Shown piece by piece: positions 28,720 through 38,563 of a DNA stretch of 64,000 bases (position 1 is its first letter; each line of letters opens with the position of its first letter). A program made the translations under genes and the position numbers. The notes beneath the pieces are model-generated. The model was not told where the DNA came from. It did no database searches and worked only from the letters and a program-made list of their open reading frames with translations. The stretch is from Clostridium lentum (GTDB taxonomy: Bacteria > Bacillota > Clostridia > Clostridiales > Clostridiaceae): NCBI RefSeq assembly GCF_014287815.1, contig NZ_JACOOQ010000002.1, positions 124,001-188,000 of the forward strand, read 5' to 3'.

Positions 28720-30075
28720 ATGAATATAGTTATAGTAGGAGCAGGAAAAGTAGGATATGCCTTGGCCAAATATCTTTCTATAGAAGGTGACAATGTTACT
28801 ATAATAGATAATAATATTGTAGCTTTAGAGAGAATTAACAATAGTCTAGATGTAATGTGTGTTAAAGGAAATTGTACAAGTTTGAAAGTGCTTAATGAAG
28901 CAGAGGTTAAAGATGCTGATTTATTAATTTCTGTAACAAATAGTGATGAATTAAATATGCTTTGTTCTTTAGCTGCTAAAAAATTAGGTACTAAGTATAC
29001 TATATCAAGAGTACGAAATCCAGAATATGATGAGGATATAACTTTATTATCAGAAGCTGTAGGTATTGATTTAGTAATTAATCCGGAAAAAGCTGCTGCT
29101 AATGAAATAGCAAAACTAATAAAGTTCCCATCAGTATGTAGTATAGATGATTTTTCCGAAGGAAAAGTAAATTTAATTGGATTTAAGATTGCTCATAATA
29201 CAGACTTAGTAGGAAAGAGAATTTCCGAAATAGGTTCTATCAGAGGAAATGTATTATTTTGTGGAATTGAAAGAAATGATACAGTAATAATACCTAAAGG
29301 AGATTATGTTTTTCAAGTAGATGACAGAATATATGTTATTGGTGAGCATAAAGAAATTCAAGATTTCTTTAAGAGGTTGGGAAAATACGAAAAAAGAGTT
29401 AGGAACTCAATGATTATTGGCGGAGGTAAAATAAGTTACTACTTAGCTAAGAAAATCAATGAAGTAGGAGTAAGTTGTAAAATAATAGAAAAAAATATTA
29501 AAAAATGCGAAGAATTAACTGAATTGTTGCCAGATTCTATAATAATTAATGGAGATGGAATGGATCAGCAATTATTAATGTCTGAAAATTTAAGTGAGGT
29601 TAATAATTTTATTGCCTTAACCGATAGAGATGAAGATAATATAGTGGCTGCGTTGTTTGCGGCAAATAAGAGTGTTAATAACATTATTACTAAGATTACA
29701 AGAGAAAATCATATTACTATAGCTGAAAGTGTAGGAATTAATTCAATAGTTAGTCCTAAACTTGCCACTGCTAATAAGATAATTAAATATGTCAGATCTC
29801 TTAAAGGTCAAAGAAAATATTTAATTGAAAATATGTATATGATTTGTAATGAAAAGGTTGAAGCAATAGAATTTATAGTTGATGAAAATACTAAAAATTT
29901 AAATAAAAAATTCAAGGATATAACATTATCTGATGATGTAATTTATGCAACAATAGTTAGGGATGATAAGATAATTATACCTACAGGAGATGATTGCTTA
30001 AAAATTAATGATAAAGTAATAGTTGTGTCACAAAATAAGAAATTTGAAGAGATAATCTTCGGAGGTGACAAATAG
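28720..30075 (+). CDS. trkA: Trk potassium uptake regulatory subunit TrkA
   Basis: Peripheral NAD(H)/nucleotide-binding subunit that gates the TrkH channel. Length 451 aa with two tandem RCK units: Rossmann motif GAGKVGYALA at residue 7 and a second GGGKISYYLA near residue 234, each followed by a TrkA-C domain. SD AAGGAG precedes the ATG. It is directly followed by trkH. Confidence 0.93.
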   Translation: MNIVIVGAGKVGYALAKYLSIEGDNVTIIDNNIVALERINNSLDVMCVKGNCTSLKVLNEAEVKDADLLISVTNSDELNMLCSLAAKKLGTKYTISRVRNPEYDEDITLLSEAVGIDLVINPEKAAANEIAKLIKFPSVCSIDDFSEGKVNLIGFKIAHNTDLVGKRISEIGSIRGNVLFCGIERNDTVIIPKGDYVFQVDDRIYVIGEHKEIQDFFKRLGKYEKRVRNSMIIGGGKISYYLAKKINEVGVSCKIIEKNIKKCEELTELLPDSIIINGDGMDQQLLMSENLSEVNNFIALTDRDEDNIVAALFAANKSVNNIITKITRENHITIAESVGINSIVSPKLATANKIIKYVRSLKGQRKYLIENMYMICNEKVEAIEFIVDENTKNLNKKFKDITLSDDVIYATIVRDDKIIIPTGDDCLKINDKVIVVSQNKKFEEIIFGGDK

Positions 30076-30076
30076 C

Positions 30077-31525
30077 ATGAATTATAGAGTAGTATTAAAA
30101 CTACTGGGTAATGTATTGAAATATGAAATATTTCTTTTAATTATTCCATTATTGGTAGCTTTATATTATGGCGATGGAGATGCCTTATCGTTTTTAATAA
30201 CAATGGGTCTTATGGTACCTTTAATGATTTACTTATGTAAGATTAGAATTGATAAGAAAGAGATATATGCAAAAGAGGGATTTTTAACAGTAGGATTAGC
30301 ATGGATATTGATTTCAGTGGTAGGTGCCCTTCCTTTTGTAATCAGTGGAGCAATACCTTCGTTTATTGATGCTTTCTTTGAAACATCATCAGGTTTTACT
30401 ACAACAGGAGCTTCCATATTAACAGAAATTGAATCACTTCCAAGAGGAATATTGTTTTGGCGAAGCTTTACACATTGGATTGGAGGAATGGGATTTTTAA
30501 TATTCATATTAGCAGTAATACCTTCATTATCAACTAATACAATATTTTTATTAAAAGCAGAAAGTCCAGGACCTAACCCAGGAAAAATTGTTCCAAAGAT
30601 ACGAGAAACAGCAAAAATATTATATATGATTTATTTTGTAATGACAGTGATAGAAACTATCCTACTTATGGTGGCAGGATTATCATTATATGATGCTTTG
30701 ATTCATGCATTAGGAACTGCAGGGACAGGTGGGTTTTCTAATATGAATAGAAGTGTTGCATCATTTAATAATCCAGCAGTGGAATGGATCATAACAATAT
30801 TTATGTTGCTATTTGGAGTTAACTTTGCACTTTATTTCCAAATGTTTAAAGGGGATTTTAAAAGTGTATTTAAATCTGAAGAACTTAGATATTATATTTT
30901 AATGATAGTGGTATCAATTGTCCTTATTACAATAAACATACTTGATTTTAATGGAGGTAATATTGGACTTTCTATTAGAGATTCATCATTCCAAGTTGCT
31001 TCAGTAATAACTACTACTGGATATGCCACAACAGATTTTAATTTATGGCCTACCTTTAGTAAAATAATATTAACGTTATTAATGTTTGCAGGTGCTATGG
31101 CAGGGTCAACAGGTGGAGGAATTAAAACCGTAAGAATAGTCTTAATTCTTAAAGCTATTAAAAGAGAAATAGATAAAATACTACATCCAAAGAGAATACA
31201 AAGAGTAAAAATGGATGGTAAAGTAGTTGAAGAAGAAGTGGTTTTAGGTGTACTATTATTTATTGGAGCGTATATAGTCATATCATTAATTGCTATTTTT
31301 ATAGTAGCTTTAGATGGATTTGATTTAGTAACAACTACAACATCAGTTATTGCGACTATAAGTAACATAGGTCCAGGATTTGAAATGGTAGGAGCTACAG
31401 GTAACTTTGCAGCTTTTTCACCTTTAAGTAAGATTGTTTTATCGTTCTGTATGCTAGCAGGAAGGTTAGAAATATATCCAATGTTAATTTTATTTAGCCC
31501 ATCAATTTGGAGAAAAAAATACTAA
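30077..31525 (+). CDS. trkH: Trk potassium uptake channel TrkH
   Basis: Potassium channel of the SKT superfamily, 482 aa, with about ten membrane helices. Selectivity-filter-like loops are visible (TSSGFTTTGASIL, LGTAGTGGFSNM, TTTGYATTDF and ISNIGPGFEM). ATG 30077 is chosen for its GGAGGTG nine bases upstream, one base past the trkA stop. Acts with TrkA in K+ import and osmotic balance. Confidence 0.93.
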   Translation: MNYRVVLKLLGNVLKYEIFLLIIPLLVALYYGDGDALSFLITMGLMVPLMIYLCKIRIDKKEIYAKEGFLTVGLAWILISVVGALPFVISGAIPSFIDAFFETSSGFTTTGASILTEIESLPRGILFWRSFTHWIGGMGFLIFILAVIPSLSTNTIFLLKAESPGPNPGKIVPKIRETAKILYMIYFVMTVIETILLMVAGLSLYDALIHALGTAGTGGFSNMNRSVASFNNPAVEWIITIFMLLFGVNFALYFQMFKGDFKSVFKSEELRYYILMIVVSIVLITINILDFNGGNIGLSIRDSSFQVASVITTTGYATTDFNLWPTFSKIILTLLMFAGAMAGSTGGGIKTVRIVLILKAIKREIDKILHPKRIQRVKMDGKVVEEEVVLGVLLFIGAYIVISLIAIFIVALDGFDLVTTTTSVIATISNIGPGFEMVGATGNFAAFSPLSKIVLSFCMLAGRLEIYPMLILFSPSIWRKKY

Positions 31526-31533
31526 TGTAATAA

Positions 31534-31567
31534 AGAATCACACAGTTTTTTGGCTGTGTGATTTTTT
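31534..31567. terminator. Bidirectional intrinsic terminator
   Basis: The stem AATCACACAG / CTGTGTGATT has an eight-base loop and T-run. It separates convergent trkH and the AraC-family gene. Confidence 0.88.
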
Positions 31568-32291
31568 ATGTGTAAAGGGCTGTTTCTCTATATTCCAGTG
31601 GGGTCATATTGGTATATTTCTTGAAGATAGTACTGTAGTAACTTTGATTATTGAAACCTACTTCTAAAGATATATCCAGTAAAGTCATATTAGTATTTTC
31701 TAATAAGTTCTTACTTTTTTCTATCTTGTAATTATTTAAATAGTTAATAAAGGTTTGACCTGTTTCCTTTTTAAACATATAGCAGAAATAACATTTGTTT
31801 ATTTTGAATTTATCACAAATATCATCAATTGTAATTTGCTTGGAGTAGTTTTTATGTACATAATCCAGTGATTCTTTGATTATTGGTGATACATCAGAAA
31901 TTTTTTCACAGGAGCATGTATTCTTATATGATAAAAATAACTTAAGGAGCTTAATAAAGTAAGTAAGGCCTTTTTCACAATTAATATAATAAAAAGTATT
32001 ATTTTCCTCTAATTGGATAGTGTAAGGACCAAGTAAAAGAAAAGTAGCAGAGTTCTTATTGTTGTTGGCAAAAGGAATTGCTACTATTTTTAAATGTTCA
32101 GAGATAATTTCTTGTGGTGAATTTAAATCATTTTTAATAATCTTATCTACAATATTTAAATTAAGTAATGTAAACTTTGATAATTTATTTAAATTATGCT
32201 CATAAAGAAAATTTGAATTTAAATCTATAATTGAAAGGGGAACATTACAGCAATTAAAAAAATTATCTAATTTAGTATATAAAGCAGTCAT
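31566..32291 (-). CDS. AraC-family transcriptional regulator
   Basis: DNA-binding protein of 241 aa. The C-terminal 100 residues form the double helix-turn-helix (ITIDDICDKFKINKCYFCYM and the second helix pair ending in FKKYTNMTPLEYR). The N-terminal 140 residues are a sensor-like domain with several Cys (NCCNVP, CEKGL, TCSCEK) but no cupin motif I can name. SD GGAGG precedes the ATG. It is divergent from the NEAT heme-uptake operon, the likely target. Confidence 0.88.
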   Translation of the reverse strand: MTALYTKLDNFFNCCNVPLSIIDLNSNFLYEHNLNKLSKFTLLNLNIVDKIIKNDLNSPQEIISEHLKIVAIPFANNNKNSATFLLLGPYTIQLEENNTFYYINCEKGLTYFIKLLKLFLSYKNTCSCEKISDVSPIIKESLDYVHKNYSKQITIDDICDKFKINKCYFCYMFKKETGQTFINYLNNYKIEKSKNLLENTNMTLLDISLEVGFNNQSYYSTIFKKYTNMTPLEYRETALYT

Positions 32292-32382
32292 TTTATACCT
32301 CCATAGTTAAAAATATATAAAATAAAATATAAATATCCTTAAAAACATTCATAAAAAGATATGTTATTATATTAAGGGTAAA

Positions 32383-32397
32383 TGAGAATCAATTTCA
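32383..32397. promoter_or_regulatory. Candidate Fur box of the heme-uptake operon
   Basis: TGAGAATCAATTTCA matches the 7-1-7 Fur core with about three mismatches and lies some 75 bases before the first NEAT gene, after AT-rich promoter-like sequence. It fits iron-regulated heme uptake. Confidence 0.6.
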
Positions 32398-32472
32398 ATT
32401 ATCGCAGAAAATAATAAAATGTCAATATTGAATAAAAAATAAATATACTACTAAGATATAGGGGGATAAAGA

Positions 32473-34428
32473 ATGTTAAGGAAGAAAATATGTAAGCTAT
32501 TATCAGTAATAATGATTGCTACATCAGTATTTGGAGCTGTTACTCCAGTGGTAAAGGCTGATATAATAAATGAAACAATTTTAAAAAATGAAAAACAATT
32601 GCAAAGTGGAAGATATACTGTAAAAAATACTACTAAGTATGTAGAAGAAGGTAATACTACAGGCGAAGGTATGGCTAGAAAAGTACTAAAGGAAGATTCA
32701 AAAATAGTAGTTAAAGATGGTAAAGTATTATTAACGATGTATTTTGATGAAGAAATGTTTAAAATGCTAAGTGATATAAAAGCATCTATGGATGAAGGAG
32801 AATTAATATCTGAGGTTAATAATGATGAAAAATCAGTTACCATGGAAGTACCATCTGTGAATTCAAAGGTGAAGGTTGATGTTACAGTTAGTGTAATGGG
32901 AAGAAAGGTATCTTTTTATGTAGAAAATAATATGGATACCTTAACATTAGAAGAAGCTTTTAAGGAAGAAACAGATGCTGTTGTTTTAGAAGATGGTAAA
33001 TATAAAGCAAGTAATATTACAAGATACTATACAGATAGTGAACATGGAAATTCATCTGCAAGAAGAGCTATTGAAAGCGAAACTTTAATAAAGGTTGAAA
33101 ATGGAAAAACTTACTTAACAATTACTTTTTCATCTATGTATTCTATGTTAGAAAATATTTCTGTTTCTTTAGATGGAAAAAAACTAGATATAGTTGAAGA
33201 TTCAAATGCAAGAACAGTTACTTTTGAAGTTCCATCAGTAGATACAGAAGTATTATTAGGAATGAATATAAAAGGAATGAATCATCCAGTTGATTTCTAT
33301 GTGATTAATGATATGGATACATTGGCAAAGATAAGTGAGGAGACAGATAATCCAGCAGAAGATGACAAGAATGACACAGTACCAGAAGTGCCTGAAACTC
33401 CAGAAGTTAAACCAGAAACTACACCAGACTCAGGAAATAATGGGGAAGGTTCAGAGACAATACCAGGAACTAAGGTATACACAATAGAAAATCAGGTATA
33501 TCATGAAAATGCTACTGGTATGACAATGGCAAGACAATATTTAAATACTACTTCCAAGGTGGAGGATGTTAATGGTAAGCGTTATGTAACAATGACTTTT
33601 ACAGGTGTTGAATACATGAATAATCATCAAATATATGTAAATGGCAACAAAGTTGAAGCTGAGGTTGTTGAAAGTACTTCAAGTAAGATAGCTTTAAGAT
33701 TTGCTGTAGAAAGCCTAAGTGATTCAATTAAAGTTGGAACTTATGTAATTCCAATGGGTAGAAATATTGAATTTGATGTAAAGTTATTGGAAGATACTCT
33801 TACATTAGTTAATGGAAATATTGAAGAAGATAAAAACAAAGATAATACAAATAATCAATCTAATAATAATTCATCTTTAGTAAATAATGGGACAAGCAGT
33901 TCTAATAATAATGCTACTAATAAAGTAGAAGAAGAGAAAAATGTTAAAGAAAATGTAAAAGTTAAAGTTTATAATGTGCAAAATAATGTTACTCATGATA
34001 ATGCAACAGGAGTAGCTATGGCAAGAAAATATTTAAACAGTGATACAGAAATAAAAGAGATAAATGGTAAGTATTATGTAACATTAACATTTACAGGAAC
34101 TGAATTCATGCAAAATCATGAAGTTTATGTAAATGGTAGCAAAGTAAGTCACAGTATAGTATCAAGTACTAGTGATTCAGTATCAATTAGATTTAACATT
34201 GCAAGCTTAAATGATACAATATCAGTTAAAACTTATGTTGTACCAATGGCAAGAAATGTTGAATTTGGTGTGGAATTATTATTAGATACTATGACTTTAG
34301 TTAATGAGTATACTATAGAAGCTGATTCACTTCCAGAAACAGGAGCAGCAACATCATCAGCATTAGCATTATCTATAGGATTAATGGCCATTGGTTCAGG
34401 AGTAGTTTTAAGAAAAAAAGTTAAATAG
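32473..34428 (+). CDS. LPxTG surface protein with four NEAT domains
   Basis: Wall-anchored heme receptor of the Isd type, 651 aa. Signal peptide residues 1-29. NEAT-like domains lie at about 43-153, 165-285, 333-445 and 495-605, each beginning with a G-x-Y or K-V-Y strand and a motif such as TGMTMARQYL. Proline/acidic and Asn/Ser-rich linkers separate them. LPETG near 620, a hydrophobic stretch and basic tail complete a sortase signal. In all four, the place where classical NEATs have Y-x3-Y reads P-M-x-R-x-x-E-F or diverges, so heme ligation may differ. SD AGGGGG; a Fur-like box lies upstream. Confidence 0.9.
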   Translation: MLRKKICKLLSVIMIATSVFGAVTPVVKADIINETILKNEKQLQSGRYTVKNTTKYVEEGNTTGEGMARKVLKEDSKIVVKDGKVLLTMYFDEEMFKMLSDIKASMDEGELISEVNNDEKSVTMEVPSVNSKVKVDVTVSVMGRKVSFYVENNMDTLTLEEAFKEETDAVVLEDGKYKASNITRYYTDSEHGNSSARRAIESETLIKVENGKTYLTITFSSMYSMLENISVSLDGKKLDIVEDSNARTVTFEVPSVDTEVLLGMNIKGMNHPVDFYVINDMDTLAKISEETDNPAEDDKNDTVPEVPETPEVKPETTPDSGNNGEGSETIPGTKVYTIENQVYHENATGMTMARQYLNTTSKVEDVNGKRYVTMTFTGVEYMNNHQIYVNGNKVEAEVVESTSSKIALRFAVESLSDSIKVGTYVIPMGRNIEFDVKLLEDTLTLVNGNIEEDKNKDNTNNQSNNNSSLVNNGTSSSNNNATNKVEEEKNVKENVKVKVYNVQNNVTHDNATGVAMARKYLNSDTEIKEINGKYYVTLTFTGTEFMQNHEVYVNGSKVSHSIVSSTSDSVSIRFNIASLNDTISVKTYVVPMARNVEFGVELLLDTMTLVNEYTIEADSLPETGAATSSALALSIGLMAIGSGVVLRKKVK

Positions 34429-34437
34429 AAAAAGATT

Positions 34438-34462
34438 AAAATGGGCTGTAAAGGCCCATTTT
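34438..34462 (+). terminator. Hairpin terminator between the two NEAT genes
   Basis: AAAATGGGC pairs with GCCCATTTT around a seven-base loop, then TTC. The short U-tract suggests partial termination, giving more of the wall receptor than of the transporter. Confidence 0.7.
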
Positions 34463-34489
34463 CAGCGTAAAGGATAAGGTGGGAAAAAA

Positions 34490-35134
34490 ATGAAAATAAT
34501 TAATAAGATAAAGATTTTAATAATGATTATGCTATCAATAGTAGTTATGGGAAATATCAATATTTATACGGTATTTGCAGAAGAAAAGATAGCAAGTGGA
34601 ATATATGAAGTTTCTAATGAAGTGTATCATGATACTGAAATTGGTATGTCTATGGCTAGAAGTTATTTAAAAGATACCATGACTATGAAAATTACAAAAA
34701 ATGAAGTTTTATATACTATTGGTTTTACAGGAACTGATTATATGGAAAATTATAGAGTGAAGGTTAATGATGTTGAAGTTCCAGTAGAAAGAGTTGATGG
34801 AGATGGAATAGTAACATTGAAAGTATCTGCAACTTCATTAAGTGATGAACTAAAAGCATGTATATATGTAGGTCCAATGGGAAGAGACGTAGAGTTTGGA
34901 ATAATACCAAAATTAGAAACAATGTCATTAATTGAATCTATTGAAGAAGAAAGTACAGAAGAAACTACTGAAAATAGTGCTATTGAAGAAATACAAGATA
35001 ATGAAATAATGCCTATAAGTGAAAATAATAATACAGAAGAAAATAGTAGTATTAGTAAAGTAATTTTATTTGGTGGAGTAGCAATATTAGTGATTGGTAT
35101 AGTTTGTACTATAATGTTAAAAAGAAAAAAGTAA
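34490..35134 (+). CDS. Membrane-anchored single NEAT-domain protein
   Basis: A 214 aa protein with a signal peptide (residues 1-27), one NEAT domain at about 33-145 (GMSMARSYL, TGTDYMENYRV, VGPMGRDVEFG), an acidic Glu/Ser/Asn linker and a C-terminal helix with KRKK tail but no LPxTG. It is probably held in the membrane and could pass heme from the wall receptor to the lipoprotein encoded 15 bases downstream. Its NEAT domain is closest in pattern to domains 3 and 4 of the upstream protein. Confidence 0.88.
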   Translation: MKIINKIKILIMIMLSIVVMGNINIYTVFAEEKIASGIYEVSNEVYHDTEIGMSMARSYLKDTMTMKITKNEVLYTIGFTGTDYMENYRVKVNDVEVPVERVDGDGIVTLKVSATSLSDELKACIYVGPMGRDVEFGIIPKLETMSLIESIEEESTEETTENSAIEEIQDNEIMPISENNNTEENSSISKVILFGGVAILVIGIVCTIMLKRKK

Positions 35135-35149
35135 GACTGGAGAATTAAT

Positions 35150-36028
35150 ATGAAATTTAAGAATATATTAAGAATGTTAATGGTAACAATGCTTTCTGCA
35201 ACAATGATAGGTTGTAGTAATGACAAAAAAGATGTTGTTGTTAACAATGATGAAGATGTTGTAGTAGCTACTTCTGTAGCAGTAACAGAAATTTTAGATG
35301 CTTTAGGAGTAAAAGTATCAGGAGTTCCTACCACTTCATATGAACTACCAGAAAGTACAAAGGAGGCAGTAGAAGTTGGTAATCCAATGAGTCCTGATTT
35401 AGAAATAATAAAGTCATTAAATCCGTCGGTGGTAGTGTCTGTTGATACATTAGGAGCAGATTATGAAAAGCTATTTACAGATAACAATATACCAAGTGAA
35501 TTTGTTTCATTATCAAGCTTGGAAGGATTAAAAGAGACAGTTAGTAATTTAGGAAATAAATTTAATAAGCAGGCTGAGGCAGAAGCTATACTTAAAGAAC
35601 TAAATACTAAGGAAGAAGAAATGGCTTCAATAAGTGAAAAAGAAAAACCTAATATACTTATTTTATTTGCAGCACCAGGTTCAACAATGATTGCCACTGA
35701 AAAATCTTATATAGGAAATTTAGTTAAAATTGTGGGAGGAAAGAACATTATTGAGGATACTTCTTTAGCGTATGTAACATATAGTAAGGAAGAAATAGCA
35801 AAGTTAAATCCAGATAAAATCCTTGTAATGATGCATGCACTTCCAGAGCAAACTAAGGCAGCTTTAGAAACTGAAATGGCTACTGATTCATCATGGCAAA
35901 ATATTGAGGCTGTAAGAAATGGTAAAGTTGAATATCTAGATAATACTTATTTTGGTATGAGTGCTAATTTAAAAGTAATTGAAGGTTTAGACATGCTATA
36001 TGATATAGTGCATAATAAAGGTGAATAG
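35150..36028 (+). CDS. Heme/iron ABC transporter substrate-binding lipoprotein
   Basis: Class-III binding protein, 292 aa, lipobox MIGC at about residue 22. Core features: VTEILDALGVKVSGVPTTSYELP and NPMSPDLEIIKSLNPSVVVS, typical of FecB/IsdE proteins. Context between NEAT proteins and a FecCD permease makes heme the likely ligand, as for IsdE. A candidate axial Met lies in ATSVAVTEIL/GNPMSP, but I cannot assign it. Expressed with the Fur-boxed operon. Confidence 0.88.
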   Translation: MKFKNILRMLMVTMLSATMIGCSNDKKDVVVNNDEDVVVATSVAVTEILDALGVKVSGVPTTSYELPESTKEAVEVGNPMSPDLEIIKSLNPSVVVSVDTLGADYEKLFTDNNIPSEFVSLSSLEGLKETVSNLGNKFNKQAEAEAILKELNTKEEEMASISEKEKPNILILFAAPGSTMIATEKSYIGNLVKIVGGKNIIEDTSLAYVTYSKEEIAKLNPDKILVMMHALPEQTKAALETEMATDSSWQNIEAVRNGKVEYLDNTYFGMSANLKVIEGLDMLYDIVHNKGE

Positions 36029-36031
36029 AAA

Positions 36032-37024
36032 ATGAAGATGTTGAATAAAAAAACGAAAATAGTTTTTACAGTTTCTTTGCTTTTAGTATTATTGTCTACT
36101 ATATTAATATCTTTAAAATTAGGAAGTATTGATATAAGCTTTACGGAGTTAATTAAGGGAATATTCACCGGTGATAGCACTGGTAATATAGGAATTATAA
36201 AGGATTTAAGAATGCCAAGAGTAATCATTGCAGTACTTATTGGGGCAAATTTAGCTATTTCAGGTGTGCTTTTGCAAGCAGTTATTAGAAACCCTTTAGC
36301 TGATCCCTATATTACAGGTATTTCATCTGGAGCTTGTGCTGTAACAGTTTTCTTTATGGTATTTGTACCAAGTGTAACAACATTAAGGCCTGTATTTGGT
36401 TTTTTTGGAGGCCTTATCTGTTGTGCCATAGTTTATTTAATGGCTTATAAAAAAGGACTTTTACCTATAAGAATAGTTCTAGCAGGAGCAGCTTGTAATG
36501 CTCTACTAGGTGGACTATCATCAATGTTTACCATAAGTGCAGGACTTGGAGCTAGCAATATACAAAAGTGGATTATGGGAAGTTTAGCCACAGTTACATG
36601 GGATAATGTATATATGTTATTGCCATATTCAATTATAGGAATAATCTTATCAATATGTGTAAGCAAAATATGTAATGTACTTGTACTAGGAAGTAAGAAT
36701 GCTAAGAGCTTAGGATTTAATAGTGATTTATATATGATTATAGTAACTTTAATTGCCGTATTTTTGGCAAGTATCTCAACGGCTATTGGAGGAGTGATTT
36801 CTTTTGTAGGATTAGTTGTACCTCATATATGTAGGATAATAGTAGGATCTAATCATAAGTATCTAATACCATGCAGTGGAATATTAGGAGCATTTTTGGT
36901 GCTTTTTGCTGATACTATAGGAAGAGTTGTTATGAAACCTTATGAAATACCTGTGGGAGTAGTTACCTGTATAATAGGGGCACCATTTTTCTTATATCTT
37001 TTAAGAAGGAGTGACTTAAAATGA
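36032..37024 (+). CDS. Heme/iron ABC transporter permease (FecCD family)
   Basis: Permease of 330 aa with about nine membrane helices. Signatures: LRMPRVIIAVLIGANLAISG, RNPLADPYITGISSGAC and GVISFVGLVVPHICRIIVG. Its stop overlaps the ATPase start (ATGA), so the two are translationally coupled. Similar to the BtuC encoded near 10 kb but in a heme context. Confidence 0.9.
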   Translation: MKMLNKKTKIVFTVSLLLVLLSTILISLKLGSIDISFTELIKGIFTGDSTGNIGIIKDLRMPRVIIAVLIGANLAISGVLLQAVIRNPLADPYITGISSGACAVTVFFMVFVPSVTTLRPVFGFFGGLICCAIVYLMAYKKGLLPIRIVLAGAACNALLGGLSSMFTISAGLGASNIQKWIMGSLATVTWDNVYMLLPYSIIGIILSICVSKICNVLVLGSKNAKSLGFNSDLYMIIVTLIAVFLASISTAIGGVISFVGLVVPHICRIIVGSNHKYLIPCSGILGAFLVLFADTIGRVVMKPYEIPVGVVTCIIGAPFFLYLLRRSDLK

Positions 37025-37806
37025 TAAAAGTAAATAAATTATCGTTTAGTTATGATAAGAAGAAAAAATTTATTAAAGATTTAAGCTTTAATATTGAAAA
37101 AGGAAAAATTACTACTATACTTGGTCCAAATGGTAGTGGAAAGTCTACAGTATTAAGTTTATTATGTGGTTTAAATAAGATTTCATCTGGAGAGATTATC
37201 ATTAATGATAAAGATATTAAGAGTATGAAATATAAAGATATAGCTAAGGAAATTGCTACTGTACACCAGCAAAATACTGTGCCAGATGACATAACAGTAA
37301 AAGAGCTTATCGCATATGGTAGAATGCCACATAAGAAATATTTTGCAAAGAATTCTCATGATGATGAAGAAATAGTAAAGTGGGCAATTGACAGAACAGG
37401 ATTAGAACCATTAAAAGATAAGGAAGTCATGAGTATGTCAGGTGGAGAAAGACAAAGAGTTTTTATAGCCATGGCTTTAGCTCAAAAAAGTAAGATATTA
37501 TTTTTAGATGAGCCTACTACATATTTAGATATTTATCATCAAATAGAATTGTTGGAGCTTATAAAGGAATTAAAGGAAGAAGAGGGATTGACTATAGTAA
37601 TGGTCTTGCATGATATAAATCAAGCTTTAACATATAGCGATAATATTATAGTCATGAAAAATGGGGAACTTATTAAAAGTGGAGAAGCAAGTGTAGTAAT
37701 AAGTATGAATTTATTAAATGATGTTTATAATATAGGTGGATTCTTAAGTAATCAAAAAGATAATGTGTACTTTGTACCAATGAAAAAAGAAAAGAATTGC
37801 GTTTAA
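37021..37806 (+). CDS. Heme/iron ABC transporter ATPase
   Basis: ATPase of 261 aa with Walker A GPNGSGKST, signature MSGGERQR, Walker B ILFLDEPTTYLD and switch His in VLHDINQAL. The last gene of the NEAT operon. Its terminator hairpin begins within the final codons. Confidence 0.9.
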   Translation: MIKVNKLSFSYDKKKKFIKDLSFNIEKGKITTILGPNGSGKSTVLSLLCGLNKISSGEIIINDKDIKSMKYKDIAKEIATVHQQNTVPDDITVKELIAYGRMPHKKYFAKNSHDDEEIVKWAIDRTGLEPLKDKEVMSMSGGERQRVFIAMALAQKSKILFLDEPTTYLDIYHQIELLELIKELKEEEGLTIVMVLHDINQALTYSDNIIVMKNGELIKSGEASVVISMNLLNDVYNIGGFLSNQKDNVYFVPMKKEKNCV

Positions 37807-37821
37807 CGCAATTCTTTTTGC
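37791..37821 (+). terminator. Intrinsic terminator of the heme operon
   Basis: AAAGAATTGCG pairs with CGCAATTCTTT around a TTTAA loop, then TT. The stem overlaps the ATPase stop codon. Confidence 0.9.
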
Positions 37822-37914
37822 TGTTTTTAATATAATAAAAGGTATAAATAATAATATAATGATTATGATATAATAACAAATATGTAATAAAAAATAAATT
37901 TTAAGGAGTAGTTT

Positions 37915-38478
37915 ATGATGGGAGAAATACTTGAGATAAAAAGAAAAGATGGAGCAATACTACAAGGTCAGTTTAAGCTTCTAGAAGAAAAAGATATTAA
38001 GGATATAATGAGATTACAGAAAATTGTTATAGATGCATTGGAAGATAAGCAATTATTTGCACCATCAGAGGAAGGCGAATTCCTTTTATACATTAAAGAA
38101 TTAGGCAATGTAATTGGATGCTATGAAAGTGAAAGCAATGAACTTATAGCTATGGGTGTATATGGTAAACTAGGACATAGAGAAAATAACTATGGTTATG
38201 ATTTGGAAATGGCTAAAGAGGAATTGTTATCAGTAGGACAAATTGAATCAACGGTGGTTTCACCAGAGTACAGAGGAAATTCACTGCAAAAGAAGATTTG
38301 TCTTCAATTAGAAAGGATATCAAAAAATAATAATGATAAGCTATTATGTGCCACTGTTTCTCCTTATAATAAATATAGTTTAAAAAGTTTCTTAGATCTT
38401 GGTTATGAAATTAAAAAGGACAAGTTAAAATATGGCGGATTGAGAAGATATGTTGTAGCTAAGGAACTTCAAAAATAA
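37915..38478 (+). CDS. GNAT-family N-acetyltransferase
   Basis: A 187 aa putative acetyltransferase. The acetyl-CoA loop is visible as QIESTVVSPEYRGNSLQKKI near residue 105, followed by LERIS and CATVSPYNKYSLKSFLDLGYEI. SD AAGGAG; ATG at 37915 or 37918. Substrate unknown. The insertion sequence begins two bases after its stop codon, so the coding region is intact. Confidence 0.8.
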   Translation: MMGEILEIKRKDGAILQGQFKLLEEKDIKDIMRLQKIVIDALEDKQLFAPSEEGEFLLYIKELGNVIGCYESESNELIAMGVYGKLGHRENNYGYDLEMAKEELLSVGQIESTVVSPEYRGNSLQKKICLQLERISKNNNDKLLCATVSPYNKYSLKSFLDLGYEIKKDKLKYGGLRRYVVAKELQK

Positions 38479-38480
38479 AT

Positions 38481-38508
38481 GGCTTTGTTTTAATAAACTG
38501 TTGAAATT
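38481..38508 (+). repeat. Left terminal inverted repeat of the IS1595-type element
   Basis: About 24 of 28 positions match the right repeat; both begin GGCTTTGTTTTAA and share TGTTGAAATT at the inner end. Confidence 0.9.
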
Positions 38509-38563
38509 TGATTAACCTCTATAAATATGGTTATAATATAACTACTATTTAGGAGGTTTTTTT

